Shown: in pieces, positions 1 to 8,205 of the stretch | Layout of the letters: every line of letters starts with the position of its first letter | Numbering within the stretch: the stretch's first letter is position 1 | NCBI GenBank assembly: GCA_030734185.1 | Contig: CP132292.1 | Coordinates: 2,712,271-2,776,270 of the forward strand | DNA length: 64,000 bases | From: Salinirarus marinus | Lineage (GTDB): Archaea > Halobacteriota > Halobacteria > Halobacteriales > Haloferacaceae | Direction: 5' to 3' | Notes under the pieces: generated by a model | What the model saw: the letters and a program-made list of their open reading frames with translations, nothing else | Database searches by the model: none | What the model was told of the DNA's origin: nothing | Made by a program: the position numbers and the translations under genes

Positions 1-2
1 CC

Positions 3-161
3 CTCGCCGAGGCGGCGGACCTGCCGCCGGCGGTGGCCGGGTGCGAGATGCTCGACGACGAATCCGGCGGTGCGCTCTCGACGGCCGACGCGAGAGCGTA
101 CGCTCGCCGGCACGGCCTGCCGTACGTCGACGGCACGGAACTCGTCGCCGAACTGGGCTGA
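3..161 (+). CDS. ribB: 3,4-dihydroxy-2-butanone 4-phosphate synthase, C-terminal end (partial)
   Basis: Only the last 52 residues are inside the window; the gene begins upstream. The tail contains CEMLDDESGGALS followed by ARAYARRHGLPYVDG, matching the characteristic end of archaeal DHBP synthase (E-M/I-LDD-x-G, then a helix and HG-P-V-G). The enzyme converts ribulose 5-phosphate to 3,4-dihydroxy-2-butanone 4-phosphate for riboflavin synthesis. Catalytic residues lie outside the window, so only the family call can be made. It is followed 62 bp later by ilvE on the same strand. Confidence 0.75.
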   Translation, partial: LAEAADLPPAVAGCEMLDDESGGALSTADARAYARRHGLPYVDGTELVAELG

Positions 162-223
162 CCGTCGGCAGCCCCGACTGCCGAGACTTATGCTTTTATG
201 TCAATCCCCACCAAGCCGGGAGT

Positions 224-1159
224 ATGGGATTCGACGAAATGGACGTGAGCACGATCTGGATGGACGGCGAGTTCGTCGACTGGGACGACGCCCAGGTCCA
301 CGTGCTGACACACGGCCTCCACTACGGCACGGGCGTCTTCGAGGGCGTCCGGTGTTACGACACGGAAGAGGGCCCTGCCATCTTCCGGTGGGACGAGCAT
401 CTGGACCGCTTTTACGCCTCCGGCCAACCCTACAACATGGACATCCCGTTCGAACGGGAGGAGCTGACCGCGGCGACGACGGAACTCATCCGCCGACAGG
501 AACTGGACGGCTGTTACATCCGCCCGGTGGCGTTCTACGGCTACGATTCGCTCGGCGTCAGTCCCAAGGACTGCCCGGTCAAGGTGGCCATCGCCGCGTG
601 GCCGTGGGGCGCGTATCTCGGCGAGGAAGCCCTCGAAGAGGGCGTCGAAGTGATGGTTTCCTCGTGGCGCAAACACGCCTCCAGCCAGATCCCGACCAAC
701 GCCAAGACGACGGGCCTCTACGTGAACTCGATGCTTGCCGGCGAGGAGGCTCGCCGCAACGGCTACACCGAGGCCATCGTCCTCAACAAGGAGGGCGACG
801 TCGCCGAGGGCCCGGGCGAGAATCTCTTTATGATTCGCGACGGCGAGATCTACACCCCCGGCCTCTCCGAGAGCATCCTCGACGGCATCACGCGTAACAC
901 CGTCATCACGCTCGCCCGCGAGCTGGGATACACCGTCCACGACCAGGCCACCATCTCCCGGGGCGAACTCAACACGGCCGACGAACTCTTCTTCACCGGC
1001 ACGGCGGCCGAGGTGACGCCCATCCGGAAGGTGGACAACGTCGTCATCGGCGAGGGCACGCGCGGTCCCGTCACCGAGGACATCCAGGGGACGTTCTTCG
1101 ATCTGGTGGAACGCCGCATCGACGACCACTCCGAGTGGTTCACCTACGTCTACGAGTAA
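224..1159 (+). CDS. ilvE: Branched-chain amino acid aminotransferase
   Basis: 311-residue class IV PLP aminotransferase that transfers the amino group between glutamate and the keto-acids of valine, leucine and isoleucine. Visible signatures are THGLHYGTGVFEGVR near the N terminus, the probable PLP-binding lysine near residue 161 in NAKTTGLYVNS, and EGPGENLFM followed by DGITRNTV in the second half. I chose ATG 224 (MGFDEMDV) because homologues I know begin this way and a TTTTAT element lies about 26 bp upstream, consistent with a leaderless transcript; ATG 239 is possible. The frame is open upstream to about 41, but that part overlaps ribB and looks non-coding. Confidence 0.95.
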   Translation: MGFDEMDVSTIWMDGEFVDWDDAQVHVLTHGLHYGTGVFEGVRCYDTEEGPAIFRWDEHLDRFYASGQPYNMDIPFEREELTAATTELIRRQELDGCYIRPVAFYGYDSLGVSPKDCPVKVAIAAWPWGAYLGEEALEEGVEVMVSSWRKHASSQIPTNAKTTGLYVNSMLAGEEARRNGYTEAIVLNKEGDVAEGPGENLFMIRDGEIYTPGLSESILDGITRNTVITLARELGYTVHDQATISRGELNTADELFFTGTAAEVTPIRKVDNVVIGEGTRGPVTEDIQGTFFDLVERRIDDHSEWFTYVYE

Positions 1160-1187
1160 CGCCCCGGCAGTTCGCCGGAGGCGACGA

Positions 1188-1796
1188 TCATTCGTCCGCC
1201 GACGGGTCCGAATCGGTCCCTTCCTCCTCGACGTCGACGTCGATGCCAGTCTCCTCCTCGGCGAAGCCGGCGCTCAGGATGCGCGTGAGCGCCTGTTCGA
1301 CGCGTTCACCCGTCTCCTCGATGTCTTCGGGCTCGACCTCCATGACGAACCCCGTCGTGATGTTCGGTGCGGTAGGCATGAACAGCACTTCCCGGCCGTC
1401 GCGGGTGCGTTTCCCCGTCTTGAACGCCGTCATGCGAACGCCCGGCCACACCTCCAGCCGGACGGGCTTTTGCAGGTCCTCGGTGCCGGTGAGCGCCGTC
1501 TCGACGGCGAGTTTCGAGGCGTTGTAGAGGACGCGGATGAGGGGCACGCGGTTCATCGCGCCGTCGAGGCCGCGTTCGACCAGGCGGCCCGCGGTGGTCC
1601 GCATCAGGTAGCCTACCGACAGAACCAGCATGACGAACACCACGATGGCGACGGGTACCCCGTAGTACGGAGGGAGCGTGTCGATTATCGGGAGGTCCGC
1701 GATCTTCGAGTAGAGCCAGTTCAACACGACCAGGATGACGAGGACGGGCACGAGGACGACCAGACCGCTGGCGAAATCACGTCTCCACGAGGACAT
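1188..1796 (-). CDS. DUF502 family membrane protein
   Basis: 202 residues, function unknown. Two hydrophobic segments (about residues 10-28 and 46-66) anchor the N-terminal third. The rest is soluble and contains the family pattern MNRVPLIRVLYNASK and later VLFMPTAPNITTGF. Homologues occur across bacteria and archaea without an assigned role. The C terminus is a strongly acidic tail, as expected for a haloarchaeal cytoplasmic extension. Convergent with ilvE (28-bp gap) and followed on the same strand by proline dehydrogenase upstream. Confidence 0.85.
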   Translation of the reverse strand: MSSWRRDFASGLVVLVPVLVILVVLNWLYSKIADLPIIDTLPPYYGVPVAIVVFVMLVLSVGYLMRTTAGRLVERGLDGAMNRVPLIRVLYNASKLAVETALTGTEDLQKPVRLEVWPGVRMTAFKTGKRTRDGREVLFMPTAPNITTGFVMEVEPEDIEETGERVEQALTRILSAGFAEEETGIDVDVEEEGTDSDPSADE

Positions 1797-1853
1797 CGAG
1801 TAGACGTGTGTGCGCCTGGGTAATGGGGGTTTCGAGGGCCGCCGGTCACGCGG

Positions 1854-2690
1854 CTACGAGACGAGGGCGCGCAGGGCGAACACGAGATTCCCCTTTCGCT
1901 CGCGGATCCGGCGGTAGAAGTACGCCAGCCACCGCCGCCCGTAGGGCGCGTACTGCCAGACGTCGTAGCCCCCGGCCGCGAGTTCGCGCTGGGCGTCCTC
2001 GCGGACGCCCATGAGCATCTGGAACTCGAAGTCGCGGTCGTAGGTCTCGCCGAGTCGCTTGGCGTAGTCGATCAGCTCCGGGTCGTGGGTGGCGACGGCG
2101 ATCCCGCCGTCGTACTCTTGGAAGAGCAGTTCCAGGTTCTCGCGAAACGACTCGTTTACGGCCTCGGCCCGGGTGTAGGCCACGTCCGACGGTTCGTCGT
2201 ACGCGCCCTTGACGAGGCGAATCTTCCCCGGCACGTCCGCGAGACGCTCGACGTCGCGCCGGGTGCGCCGGAGGTTCGCCTGCAGACACTGGCCGACGCG
2301 GCCCGGGAACTCCCGCGCCACCGTCTCGAAGGCGTCGAGGGTGGCGTCCGTCGTCGTCGAATCCTCCATGTCGCTCCAGACGAAGGCGTCGTGGTCGGCG
2401 GCCGCTTCGACGACGGCGCGGTAGCGCTCGCGGTAGAACGACTCGCTCACCAGCAGTCCGAGTTGCGAGGGCTTGACCGAGAGACACGCCGCCAGTCCCG
2501 ATCCGTCGAGGTCGCGGAGCAACTGTCGGTAGGCGTCCGCGTCCGCGGCGGCGGCGGCCCCGTCGGTGTAATGCTCGCCGAGGCGGTTGAGGATGACCTT
2601 CACGCCGGCGTCGTTCATCCGTCGGACGTGGTCGAGGGCGACGGGAGTCGTCTCGCCAGCGACGAACCGGTTCGCGACCGGCGGAAGCAT
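1854..2690 (-). CDS. putA: Proline dehydrogenase
   Basis: 278-residue single-domain FAD-dependent proline dehydrogenase (ProDH), the first step of proline catabolism to pyrroline-5-carboxylate. The TIM-barrel strands are recognisable: KVILNRLGEHY, CLSVKPSQLGL, VWSDMEDSTTT, VGQCLQANLRRT, KIRLVKGAYDEP, and the C-terminal FEFQMLMG with YAPYGRRWLAYFYRRIRER. The C-terminal YxxRR motif is the proline-binding signature. ATG 2690 fits the family start (PPVANRFVAGE) and lies about 25 bp after a TATA box on the minus strand. The longer open frame upstream overlaps carS antisense and was discarded. Confidence 0.93.
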   Translation of the reverse strand: MLPPVANRFVAGETTPVALDHVRRMNDAGVKVILNRLGEHYTDGAAAAADADAYRQLLRDLDGSGLAACLSVKPSQLGLLVSESFYRERYRAVVEAAADHDAFVWSDMEDSTTTDATLDAFETVAREFPGRVGQCLQANLRRTRRDVERLADVPGKIRLVKGAYDEPSDVAYTRAEAVNESFRENLELLFQEYDGGIAVATHDPELIDYAKRLGETYDRDFEFQMLMGVREDAQRELAAGGYDVWQYAPYGRRWLAYFYRRIRERKGNLVFALRALVS

Positions 2691-2713
2691 AGATGCCAGT
2701 AGGTCGCGGCGAC

Positions 2714-2721
2714 GTATATAC
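2714..2721 (-). promoter_or_regulatory. TATA box for proline dehydrogenase
   Basis: GTATATAC on the minus strand, centred about 27 bp upstream of the ATG at 2690. The spacing implies a leaderless transcript. The divergent gene carS starts 82 bp away, so the promoters share this interval. Confidence 0.55.
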
Positions 2722-2802
2722 TGCCGGGCAAGAACTGCCACGCACCGGCGGTCCGTCGGCCGAAATCGGCGGTACTTAACCCCCGCGCCGGTAACGGCCG
2801 GT

Positions 2803-3345
2803 ATGGTCGTCTCGCTCGTCGTCGGCGCGCTGTGGGCGATGCTGCCGGCGTACGTCCCGAACAACGCCGCCGTCCTCGCCGGCGGTGGCCGCCCCATCGA
2901 CGCCGGACGGACGCTCGGCAACCGGCGGCTCCTCGGCGCGGGGAAGACCTGGCGGGGCACCGTCGTGGGGACCCTCACAGGGACGCTGCTGGCGCTGGCG
3001 TTGAACGCCGTCAACGACCCGCTTTCCGCCGTCGTCGGCGTCGAACTCGCGCGTTTCCCCCTGCGCGTCGGCTTCTCGCTCGCGTTCGGGGCGATGGCCG
3101 GCGACGTCGGCGCGTCGTTTCTCAAGCGCCGCACGGGCCGCGAACGCGGGGCCGCCTTCCCCGGCGTCGACCAGCTCGATTTCGTCGTCGGCGCGTTGGC
3201 GCTGACGCTGCTGGTCGCGCCGGCGTGGTTCGCGGCGACGTTCACGCCGCCGCGCCTCGTCGTCGTCGTCGTGGCGACGCCGCTGTTACACGTCCTGACG
3301 AACGTCGGCGCGTATCTGCTCGGACTCAAGACCGAACCCTGGTGA
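2803..3345 (+). CDS. carS: CDP-archaeol synthase
   Basis: 180-residue integral membrane enzyme that activates unsaturated archaetidic acid with CTP to form CDP-archaeol, the branch point for archaeal phospholipids. About five transmembrane helices are visible, beginning with VSLVVGALWAMLPAYVPNN. Family motifs are the proline/asparagine-rich first loop, GAGKTWRGTVVG, and FGAMAGDVGASFLKRR followed by PGVDQLDF. The ATG at 2803 follows an AT-rich TACTTAAC element by about 25 bp. It is 75 bp upstream of pyrE on the same strand, a common haloarchaeal neighbourhood. Confidence 0.93.
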   Translation: MVVSLVVGALWAMLPAYVPNNAAVLAGGGRPIDAGRTLGNRRLLGAGKTWRGTVVGTLTGTLLALALNAVNDPLSAVVGVELARFPLRVGFSLAFGAMAGDVGASFLKRRTGRERGAAFPGVDQLDFVVGALALTLLVAPAWFAATFTPPRLVVVVVATPLLHVLTNVGAYLLGLKTEPW

Positions 3346-3419
3346 CGCCTCCGGCCTGCCGCGAGAGGCCGGGGGCGTAATCGTCCCGTTTATGTCGCTT
3401 CGCGGCCCCACACCCGCTA

Positions 3420-3941
3420 ATGGCGAATCAGGACCTCATCGACGCGTTGCGGGCGGCGGACGCGGTGAAATTCGGCGAGTTCGAACTCGCCCACGGCGGG
3501 ACCAGCGAGTACTACGTCGACAAGTATCTCTTCGAGACGGACCCCGACTGTCTGCGCCTCGTCGCCGAGGCGTTCGCCGACCGCGTCGGCGACACGAAAC
3601 TCGCCGGCGTCGCCCTCGGTGCCGTTCCGCTGGTGGCCGTCACGAGCGTCGAGACGGGGTCGCCCTACGTCATCGCCCGGAAACGGACCAAAGAGTACGG
3701 CACCGGCAACCGCATCGAGGGCCGCCTCGCCGAGGGCGAGGAAGTCGTCGTCCTCGAAGACATCGCCACGACGGGCAAGAGCGCGCTCGAAGCCGTCGAG
3801 GCCCTTCGCGAGGCGGGGGCCGTCGTCTCCCGCGTCATCGTCGTCGTCGACCGCGAGGAGGGCGCGCGCGAACTGCTCGCGGACCACGGCGTCGAACTCG
3901 AAGCGCTCCTGACGGCCGCGGACCTCCTCGCCGACCAGTAG
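3420..3941 (+). CDS. pyrE: Orotate phosphoribosyltransferase
   Basis: 173-residue type I phosphoribosyltransferase joining orotate and PRPP to make OMP in pyrimidine synthesis. The N-terminal [19 protein letters not shown] matches the orotate hood, [15 protein letters not shown] carries the basic catalytic loop, and the PRPP loop [13 protein letters not shown] lies at about residues 108-121. Length is normal for the haloarchaeal enzyme. Lies between carS and gfcR, all on the plus strand. Confidence 0.95.
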   Translation: MANQDLIDALRAADAVKFGEFELAHGGTSEYYVDKYLFETDPDCLRLVAEAFADRVGDTKLAGVALGAVPLVAVTSVETGSPYVIARKRTKEYGTGNRIEGRLAEGEEVVVLEDIATTGKSALEAVEALREAGAVVSRVIVVVDREEGARELLADHGVELEALLTAADLLADQ

Positions 3942-4013
3942 TTACACGTCCGTGCCCACATCATACGTCGAAGATACCGGAATACTCATGTTTGTGCGAC
4001 CATGAGGTGAGCT

Positions 4014-4727
4014 ATGAACAGGGCAGAGAAGGCCGCCCTCCAGCTGCAGGCGGTGGCCGTCCTCCGGATGCTCAAGGAGACCCGAACCTACGAGGAACTC
4101 TCGGAGTTGACGGGGCTGCCGGCGGGGGACCTCAACCGCTACGTCAACGGCCACGTCCTCCCGGGGATCGAACGCGCCCGCACCGTCGTCGAGGACGTCG
4201 GTCGCGACGCCCTCGCGGCGGAACTGGAGGCGCGCGTCGCCTTCGACGAGGAGGGGTACGTCGACAACTCCGGCGTCGTCTTCGACCAGCCGTTTCTCGA
4301 CCTCGTCGCTCCCGTCGCCGCCAACGCCTTCGGCTTCGACCGTCCCGACGTGGTGTTGACCGCCGCCACCGACGGCATCACCCTCGCGGCCGCCATGGCG
4401 AGTTACTTCGACGCCCGCCTCGCGTACGCGAAAAAGTCCAAAGAGACCGCCATCGAGGAGTTCATCGAGTCACGCCAGCGCCTCACCTCCGGCATCGAAC
4501 TCACCTACTACCTCCCGGCGAAGGCCGTCTCGGCGGGGGACCGCGTCCTCGTCGTCGACGACCTCATCCGCTCGGGCGAGACGCAGGAACTCCTGCTCGA
4601 CATCACGGAACAGGCGGACGCCGACCTCGCGGGCGTGTTCACGCTCATCGCCGTCGGCGACGTCGGCATCGACCGGGCCCGCGAACTCGTGGAGGCACCG
4701 GTCGGCGCGCTGACGACGTTCGAGTGA
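4014..4727 (+). CDS. gfcR: GfcR-type transcriptional regulator (HTH plus phosphoribosyltransferase-like domain)
   Basis: 237 residues. An N-terminal helix-turn-helix (about residues 15-52: RTYEELSELTGLPAGDLNRYV) is fused to a type I PRTase-like domain whose PRPP loop RVLVVDDLIRSGET lies at about 178-190. This is the architecture of haloarchaeal GfcR, formerly called PyrE2, which in Haloferax volcanii activates genes for sugar catabolism. The effector-binding fold is inferred; catalytic PRTase activity is not expected. It follows pyrE by 72 bp. The 3' end carries a short tandem duplication, described separately. Confidence 0.88.
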   Translation: MNRAEKAALQLQAVAVLRMLKETRTYEELSELTGLPAGDLNRYVNGHVLPGIERARTVVEDVGRDALAAELEARVAFDEEGYVDNSGVVFDQPFLDLVAPVAANAFGFDRPDVVLTAATDGITLAAAMASYFDARLAYAKKSKETAIEEFIESRQRLTSGIELTYYLPAKAVSAGDRVLVVDDLIRSGETQELLLDITEQADADLAGVFTLIAVGDVGIDRARELVEAPVGALTTFE

Positions 4728-4752
4728 CGTCCCGATCGGCGCGCTGACGACG
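4702..4752 (+). repeat. 17-bp direct repeat across the gfcR stop codon
   Basis: TCGGCGCGCTGACGACG occurs at 4702-4718 (coding for the last residues of gfcR) and again at 4736-4752 just after the stop, a 34-bp offset. It looks like a small tandem duplication of the gene end that is out of use as coding sequence. Confidence 0.8.
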
Positions 4753-4839
4753 GTCCCCAAGCGCCTCGTTCGTGCATGTTCGTGGTGGGTTTCATGGGAA
4801 AAGTTAAGTGCCGTATCGCAGATATGCTCAACCGTGTAT

Positions 4840-6240
4840 ATGGGGCTGCGCGACACACTCGTCGACTACTTCGAGTTGCACGAACACGGAACCACCGTTC
4901 GCACGGAGATCCTCGCGGGCATCACGACGTTCCTCACGATGTCGTACATCGTGGTGGTGAACCCGTCGATTCTCGCCGACCAACCCGGTAACAACTTCAC
5001 GGACGGCATCGCCATCTCCGGCTACTCCGTCGGCGAGGTGGAGGCAATGCTGGCCGTCGTCACCATCATCGCCGCCGCGGTGGCGACGCTCATCATGGCG
5101 CTGTACGCGAACAGGCCGTTCGGGCAGGCACCCGGCCTCGGCCTGAACGCCTTCTTCGCGTTCACCGTCGTCGGCGCATTAGGCATCCCGTGGCAGACGG
5201 CGCTCGCCGCCGTCGTCGTCGAAGGGATCATCTTCATCCTGTTGACTGCCGTGGGCGCACGTGAGTACGTCATCAAACTCTTCCCCGAGCCCGTCAAATT
5301 CGCCGTCGGCACCGGTATCGGCCTCTTTCTGGCCCTCATCGGCCTGCAGGCGATGAACATCGTCGCGAACGACCCCTCGACGCTCGTGACGCTGGGACCG
5401 GTCGCCTCCGACCCCGTCGCCATCGTCTCCACGCTCGGTCTCTTCCTGACGTTCGCGCTCTACGCGCGCGGGATTCGTGGCTCGGTCATCCTCGGCATCG
5501 TCCTGACGACGATCGCCGGCTGGATCGTGACGCAGGCCGGACTGGTCGCCCCCGACGCCGGCCTCGTCGTCGCCAGTACGAACACTACCTACGACATCAC
5601 GCCGCTCGCGGGCGCGTTCCTGACCGGGTTCGCCAACGTCGAGGCGTTCACGTTCGCCCTCGTCGTCTTCACGTTCTTCTTCGTGGACTTCTTCGACACC
5701 GCGGGGACGCTCGTCGGCGTCTCGCAGGTCGCGGGCTTCCTCGACGAGAGCGGGAACCTCCCCGACATCGACCGACCGCTGATGGCCGACGCCGTTGGGA
5801 CCACCGTCGGCGGGATGCTCGGGACCTCGACCGTGACGACGTACATCGAGTCCGCCAGCGGCGTCGAGGAGGGCGGCCGCACCGGACTGACGGCGCTCGT
5901 CGTCGCCGTCCTCTTCGTGCTCTCGCTCGCCGTCGTCCCGCTCGCCGCGGCCGTCCCACTCTACGCCTCCCACATCGCGCTGGTCGTCATCGGCGTCGTG
6001 ATGCTCCGCAACGTCGTCGACATCGCGTGGGACGACATCACCTACGCCATCCCCGCCGGGATGACCATTCTCGTGATGCCCCTCACCTACTCCATCGCTT
6101 ACGGCATCGCCGCCGGCATCGTCTCCTACCCCATCGTGAAGGCGGCCCGCGGCGAGTGGGGAGACGTCAGCATCGGCCAGTGGATTCTCGCCCTCGCGTT
6201 CGTCCTCTACTACGTCGTTCGGACCCGGACGCTGGCCTGA
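4840..6240 (+). CDS. NCS2-family purine/xanthine-uracil permease (AzgA/PbuG type)
   Basis: 466-residue nucleobase transporter with 12 or more predicted helices. The N terminus RTEILAGITTFLTMSYIVVVNPSIL and the central GQAPGLGLNAFFAFTVV are hallmarks of the guanine/hypoxanthine branch. FVDFFDTAGTLVGVSQ and GTSTVTTYIESASGVEEGGRTG cover the substrate-binding segments. It probably imports purine bases by proton or sodium symport; exact substrate cannot be told. I prefer ATG 4840 to an in-frame GTG at 4834; an AT-rich AAAGTTAAG element about 35 bp upstream may be the promoter. Confidence 0.9.
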   Translation: MGLRDTLVDYFELHEHGTTVRTEILAGITTFLTMSYIVVVNPSILADQPGNNFTDGIAISGYSVGEVEAMLAVVTIIAAAVATLIMALYANRPFGQAPGLGLNAFFAFTVVGALGIPWQTALAAVVVEGIIFILLTAVGAREYVIKLFPEPVKFAVGTGIGLFLALIGLQAMNIVANDPSTLVTLGPVASDPVAIVSTLGLFLTFALYARGIRGSVILGIVLTTIAGWIVTQAGLVAPDAGLVVASTNTTYDITPLAGAFLTGFANVEAFTFALVVFTFFFVDFFDTAGTLVGVSQVAGFLDESGNLPDIDRPLMADAVGTTVGGMLGTSTVTTYIESASGVEEGGRTGLTALVVAVLFVLSLAVVPLAAAVPLYASHIALVVIGVVMLRNVVDIAWDDITYAIPAGMTILVMPLTYSIAYGIAAGIVSYPIVKAARGEWGDVSIGQWILALAFVLYYVVRTRTLA

Positions 6241-6324
6241 TCCGTCCGCGTTCGACCGTCCGCTCGGCCGCGCGGGGGTCCGCATTCGTCGCTCTCTTTA
6301 CGCTTCGGCGACTACCGTGCTCCG

Positions 6325-6573
6325 ATGACGACACTTCAACTGTATCAGCTCCCGGGCTGTCCGTACTGCGCCAAGGTACGACACAAACTCGACGAACTCG
6401 GCGTCGACTACGAAACGCACGAGGTGCCCAGTTCACACGCCGACCGAACGGAAGTGAAAGAGATCAGCGGCCAGACGGGCGTGCCCGTCGTCGTCGACGC
6501 GGACCACGACGTCGACGGAATGCCCGAGAGCGACGACATCGTGGCCTACCTCGAAGAGACCTACGGGGCCTGA
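6325..6573 (+). CDS. Glutaredoxin-like thioredoxin-fold protein
   Basis: 82-residue single-domain protein. The redox-active CPYC motif is at residues 12-15, followed by the glutaredoxin TGVPVVVD cis-proline loop and a GMPESDDIVAYLEE C-terminal helix similar to the GSH-binding region. Haloarchaea use gamma-glutamylcysteine rather than glutathione, so the physiological partner is inferred to be that thiol. Convergent with the HTH regulator, 6 bp away. Confidence 0.9.
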   Translation: MTTLQLYQLPGCPYCAKVRHKLDELGVDYETHEVPSSHADRTEVKEISGQTGVPVVVDADHDVDGMPESDDIVAYLEETYGA

Positions 6574-6579
6574 GACGCG

Positions 6580-7551
6580 CTAACTCTCCGCGGGTTCGCG
6601 AGCGCGGTCCCGCAGGAGGTCGCGGATCTCGTCGGGGTCGTCGAGGTCGGCGAGTTCCTCGGCGCTGACGAGGGCGGTGCCGTCCACCGAGTCGCGTTTC
6701 GCGCGCTCCTCGGTGAAGTAGACGGAGCGAGTCCGAGTCACCTCGCCGAGCGAGGACATGATGCGCGCCCGTTTTTCGGCGCTCCGCGTGAACGCCGAGT
6801 GACCGGTGAGGATGTTCTCCGAGCGCTGGTCGCTGTCCTCGCTGACGGCCTTGAACGGCGCGCGCGAGGTGGGGTGGACGGTGAAGCCGACCCGGGTGAG
6901 GACGGCCAGCACGTGGTCGTCGGCCGGGTCGAACGCGGGATCTTCGGGCGTCGGCTCCGCCTCGCGCACCTCGTCGGCCCCGTCCAAAACGTCGACGGGG
7001 TTGCTGAACGGCTGGTCGAACATCTCTTCGAGCTGGATAGCGACGTCGATGCTGGCGTTCATGCCGTCCTCGTACTTCGAGACGGTCCGGCGTGAGACGC
7101 CGAGTTCCGTGGCGAGCTGTCCCAGACTCATGTCGCGTTCGCGTCGCTCGTCGGCCAGCAGGTCGCCGTCGATGTTGACGTAGAGGCCACCGGGGGCGGC
7201 GTAGATGAGCGGCGGGACGCCCTCGATGAACAGGTCGAGGGCGGTGTCGGGGTTGATGACCGGCACGCCGTGGCGGAAGTACACCACGCCGGGATCGAGG
7301 TCCTCGTCTCGGGTTCGCAGACCGATGACCATCGGCGTCGCGTCGAGATACGAGCCGAGCCGACGCATCTCCGCGCCGGTCGCCCCGTCCAGCGCGTCGA
7401 TGTTCGCGAGGATCTTCACCAGGAGGAGGTCCTCACCCCGTCGGGCGGCCAGATCGAAGCTCTTGGGACGGATGGCACACCGGTCGCTCACCACGAACCC
7501 CGCGTCCTCTAACATCGCGGTGACGTTTCCGACCAGTGCGGACCGTGACAT
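6580..7551 (-). CDS. Archaeal HTH-type transcriptional regulator
   Basis: 323 residues. The N-terminal part (about 1-120) resembles an endonuclease-like alpha/beta fold ([21 protein letters not shown]). A Cro/C1-type helix-turn-helix follows at about 139-165 ([23 protein letters not shown]). The remainder resembles the uncharacterised C-terminal region of the widespread archaeal 'putative HTH-type transcriptional regulatory protein' family. The start at 7551 is supported by a TATA box 24-33 bp upstream; the frame is open further but passes through this promoter. Targets unknown. Confidence 0.88.
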   Translation of the reverse strand: MSRSALVGNVTAMLEDAGFVVSDRCAIRPKSFDLAARRGEDLLLVKILANIDALDGATGAEMRRLGSYLDATPMVIGLRTRDEDLDPGVVYFRHGVPVINPDTALDLFIEGVPPLIYAAPGGLYVNIDGDLLADERRERDMSLGQLATELGVSRRTVSKYEDGMNASIDVAIQLEEMFDQPFSNPVDVLDGADEVREAEPTPEDPAFDPADDHVLAVLTRVGFTVHPTSRAPFKAVSEDSDQRSENILTGHSAFTRSAEKRARIMSSLGEVTRTRSVYFTEERAKRDSVDGTALVSAEELADLDDPDEIRDLLRDRAREPAES

Positions 7552-7574
7552 ACCGGAACGTAAGCGATCCGGCA

Positions 7575-7584
7575 CATATATAGG
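7575..7584 (-). promoter_or_regulatory. TATA box for the HTH regulator
   Basis: CCTATATATG on the minus strand, about 28 bp upstream of the ATG at 7551. It fixes the start choice and predicts a leaderless mRNA. Confidence 0.6.
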
Positions 7585-7623
7585 TTGTGTCGAAACGACG
7601 CGTCGTCCCTCGATTCGCGCCAC

Positions 7624-8073
7624 TCAGCCGAGCGCGGGGGCCTTCCGCGCCGACGCCTCGGCGATCCGGAGTTGATACCAGTTCGTTGCGAGTTCGGCGA
7701 GCGATCGACCGAAGACGGTCAGTCCGATGGCCGCACCCGTCTCGGCGAAGACGTCCGCCGCCTCCACGAGATCGGCGTCCCGGATCGGTTCGATCGGTCC
7801 CGAGACGACGACGCTTCGCCACTCGTCCGGTGACTCCCAGTCGTAGACGGTCAGCGTCGCCGTCGTCGTCTCCGCCACGAACGCCTCCTTGTCGCTCTCC
7901 GGGGCAGAGACGAACTGGAGAACGCACCGCCGTTCGTCCGGGTCGTAGCCGAACGAGATCGGGATGCCGTAGGCGACTCCGTCCCGTGAGAGCGAGAGGA
8001 CGCCGTGGCCCTGCTCTCGCAGATACGCCTCGGCCTCGGCGTCGGCCATCTCGGTCCCGTATTCGGTCTCCAT
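7624..8073 (-). CDS. Pyridoxamine 5'-phosphate oxidase-like flavin-binding protein
   Basis: 149 residues of the split-barrel PNPOx-like superfamily (haloarchaeal group). The opening helix EAEAYLREQGHGVLSLSRDG and the strands VAYGIPISFGYD and CVLQFVSAPESDK are typical, followed by WRSVVVSGPIEPI. Members bind FMN or F420; the substrate is unknown here. It is transcribed away from tiaS, with starts 132 bp apart. Its end lies next to the promoter region of the HTH regulator. Confidence 0.88.
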   Translation of the reverse strand: METEYGTEMADAEAEAYLREQGHGVLSLSRDGVAYGIPISFGYDPDERRCVLQFVSAPESDKEAFVAETTTATLTVYDWESPDEWRSVVVSGPIEPIRDADLVEAADVFAETGAAIGLTVFGRSLAELATNWYQLRIAEASARKAPALG

Positions 8074-8205
8074 CGCGAGACGGTCGTAGAGCCAGGCATT
8101 TCTATACGTCGACTAATCGCACGGGCCGGTGGAGCGCGTTCGCGCGGAGCGACGGGAGCGGCCGGCACTCGAAAGGCGTTACTCCCCAGCGGAACTAGGG
8201 GGAGT

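Noticed and set aside
41-223. Extension of ilvE upstream to codon 41
   Set aside because: It overlaps the end of ribB in another frame and is Arg-rich; homologues begin at MGFDEMDV.
2691-3329. 213-codon N-terminal extension of proline dehydrogenase
   Set aside because: It runs antisense through carS and past a TATA box; composition is Ser/Arg/Pro-rich.
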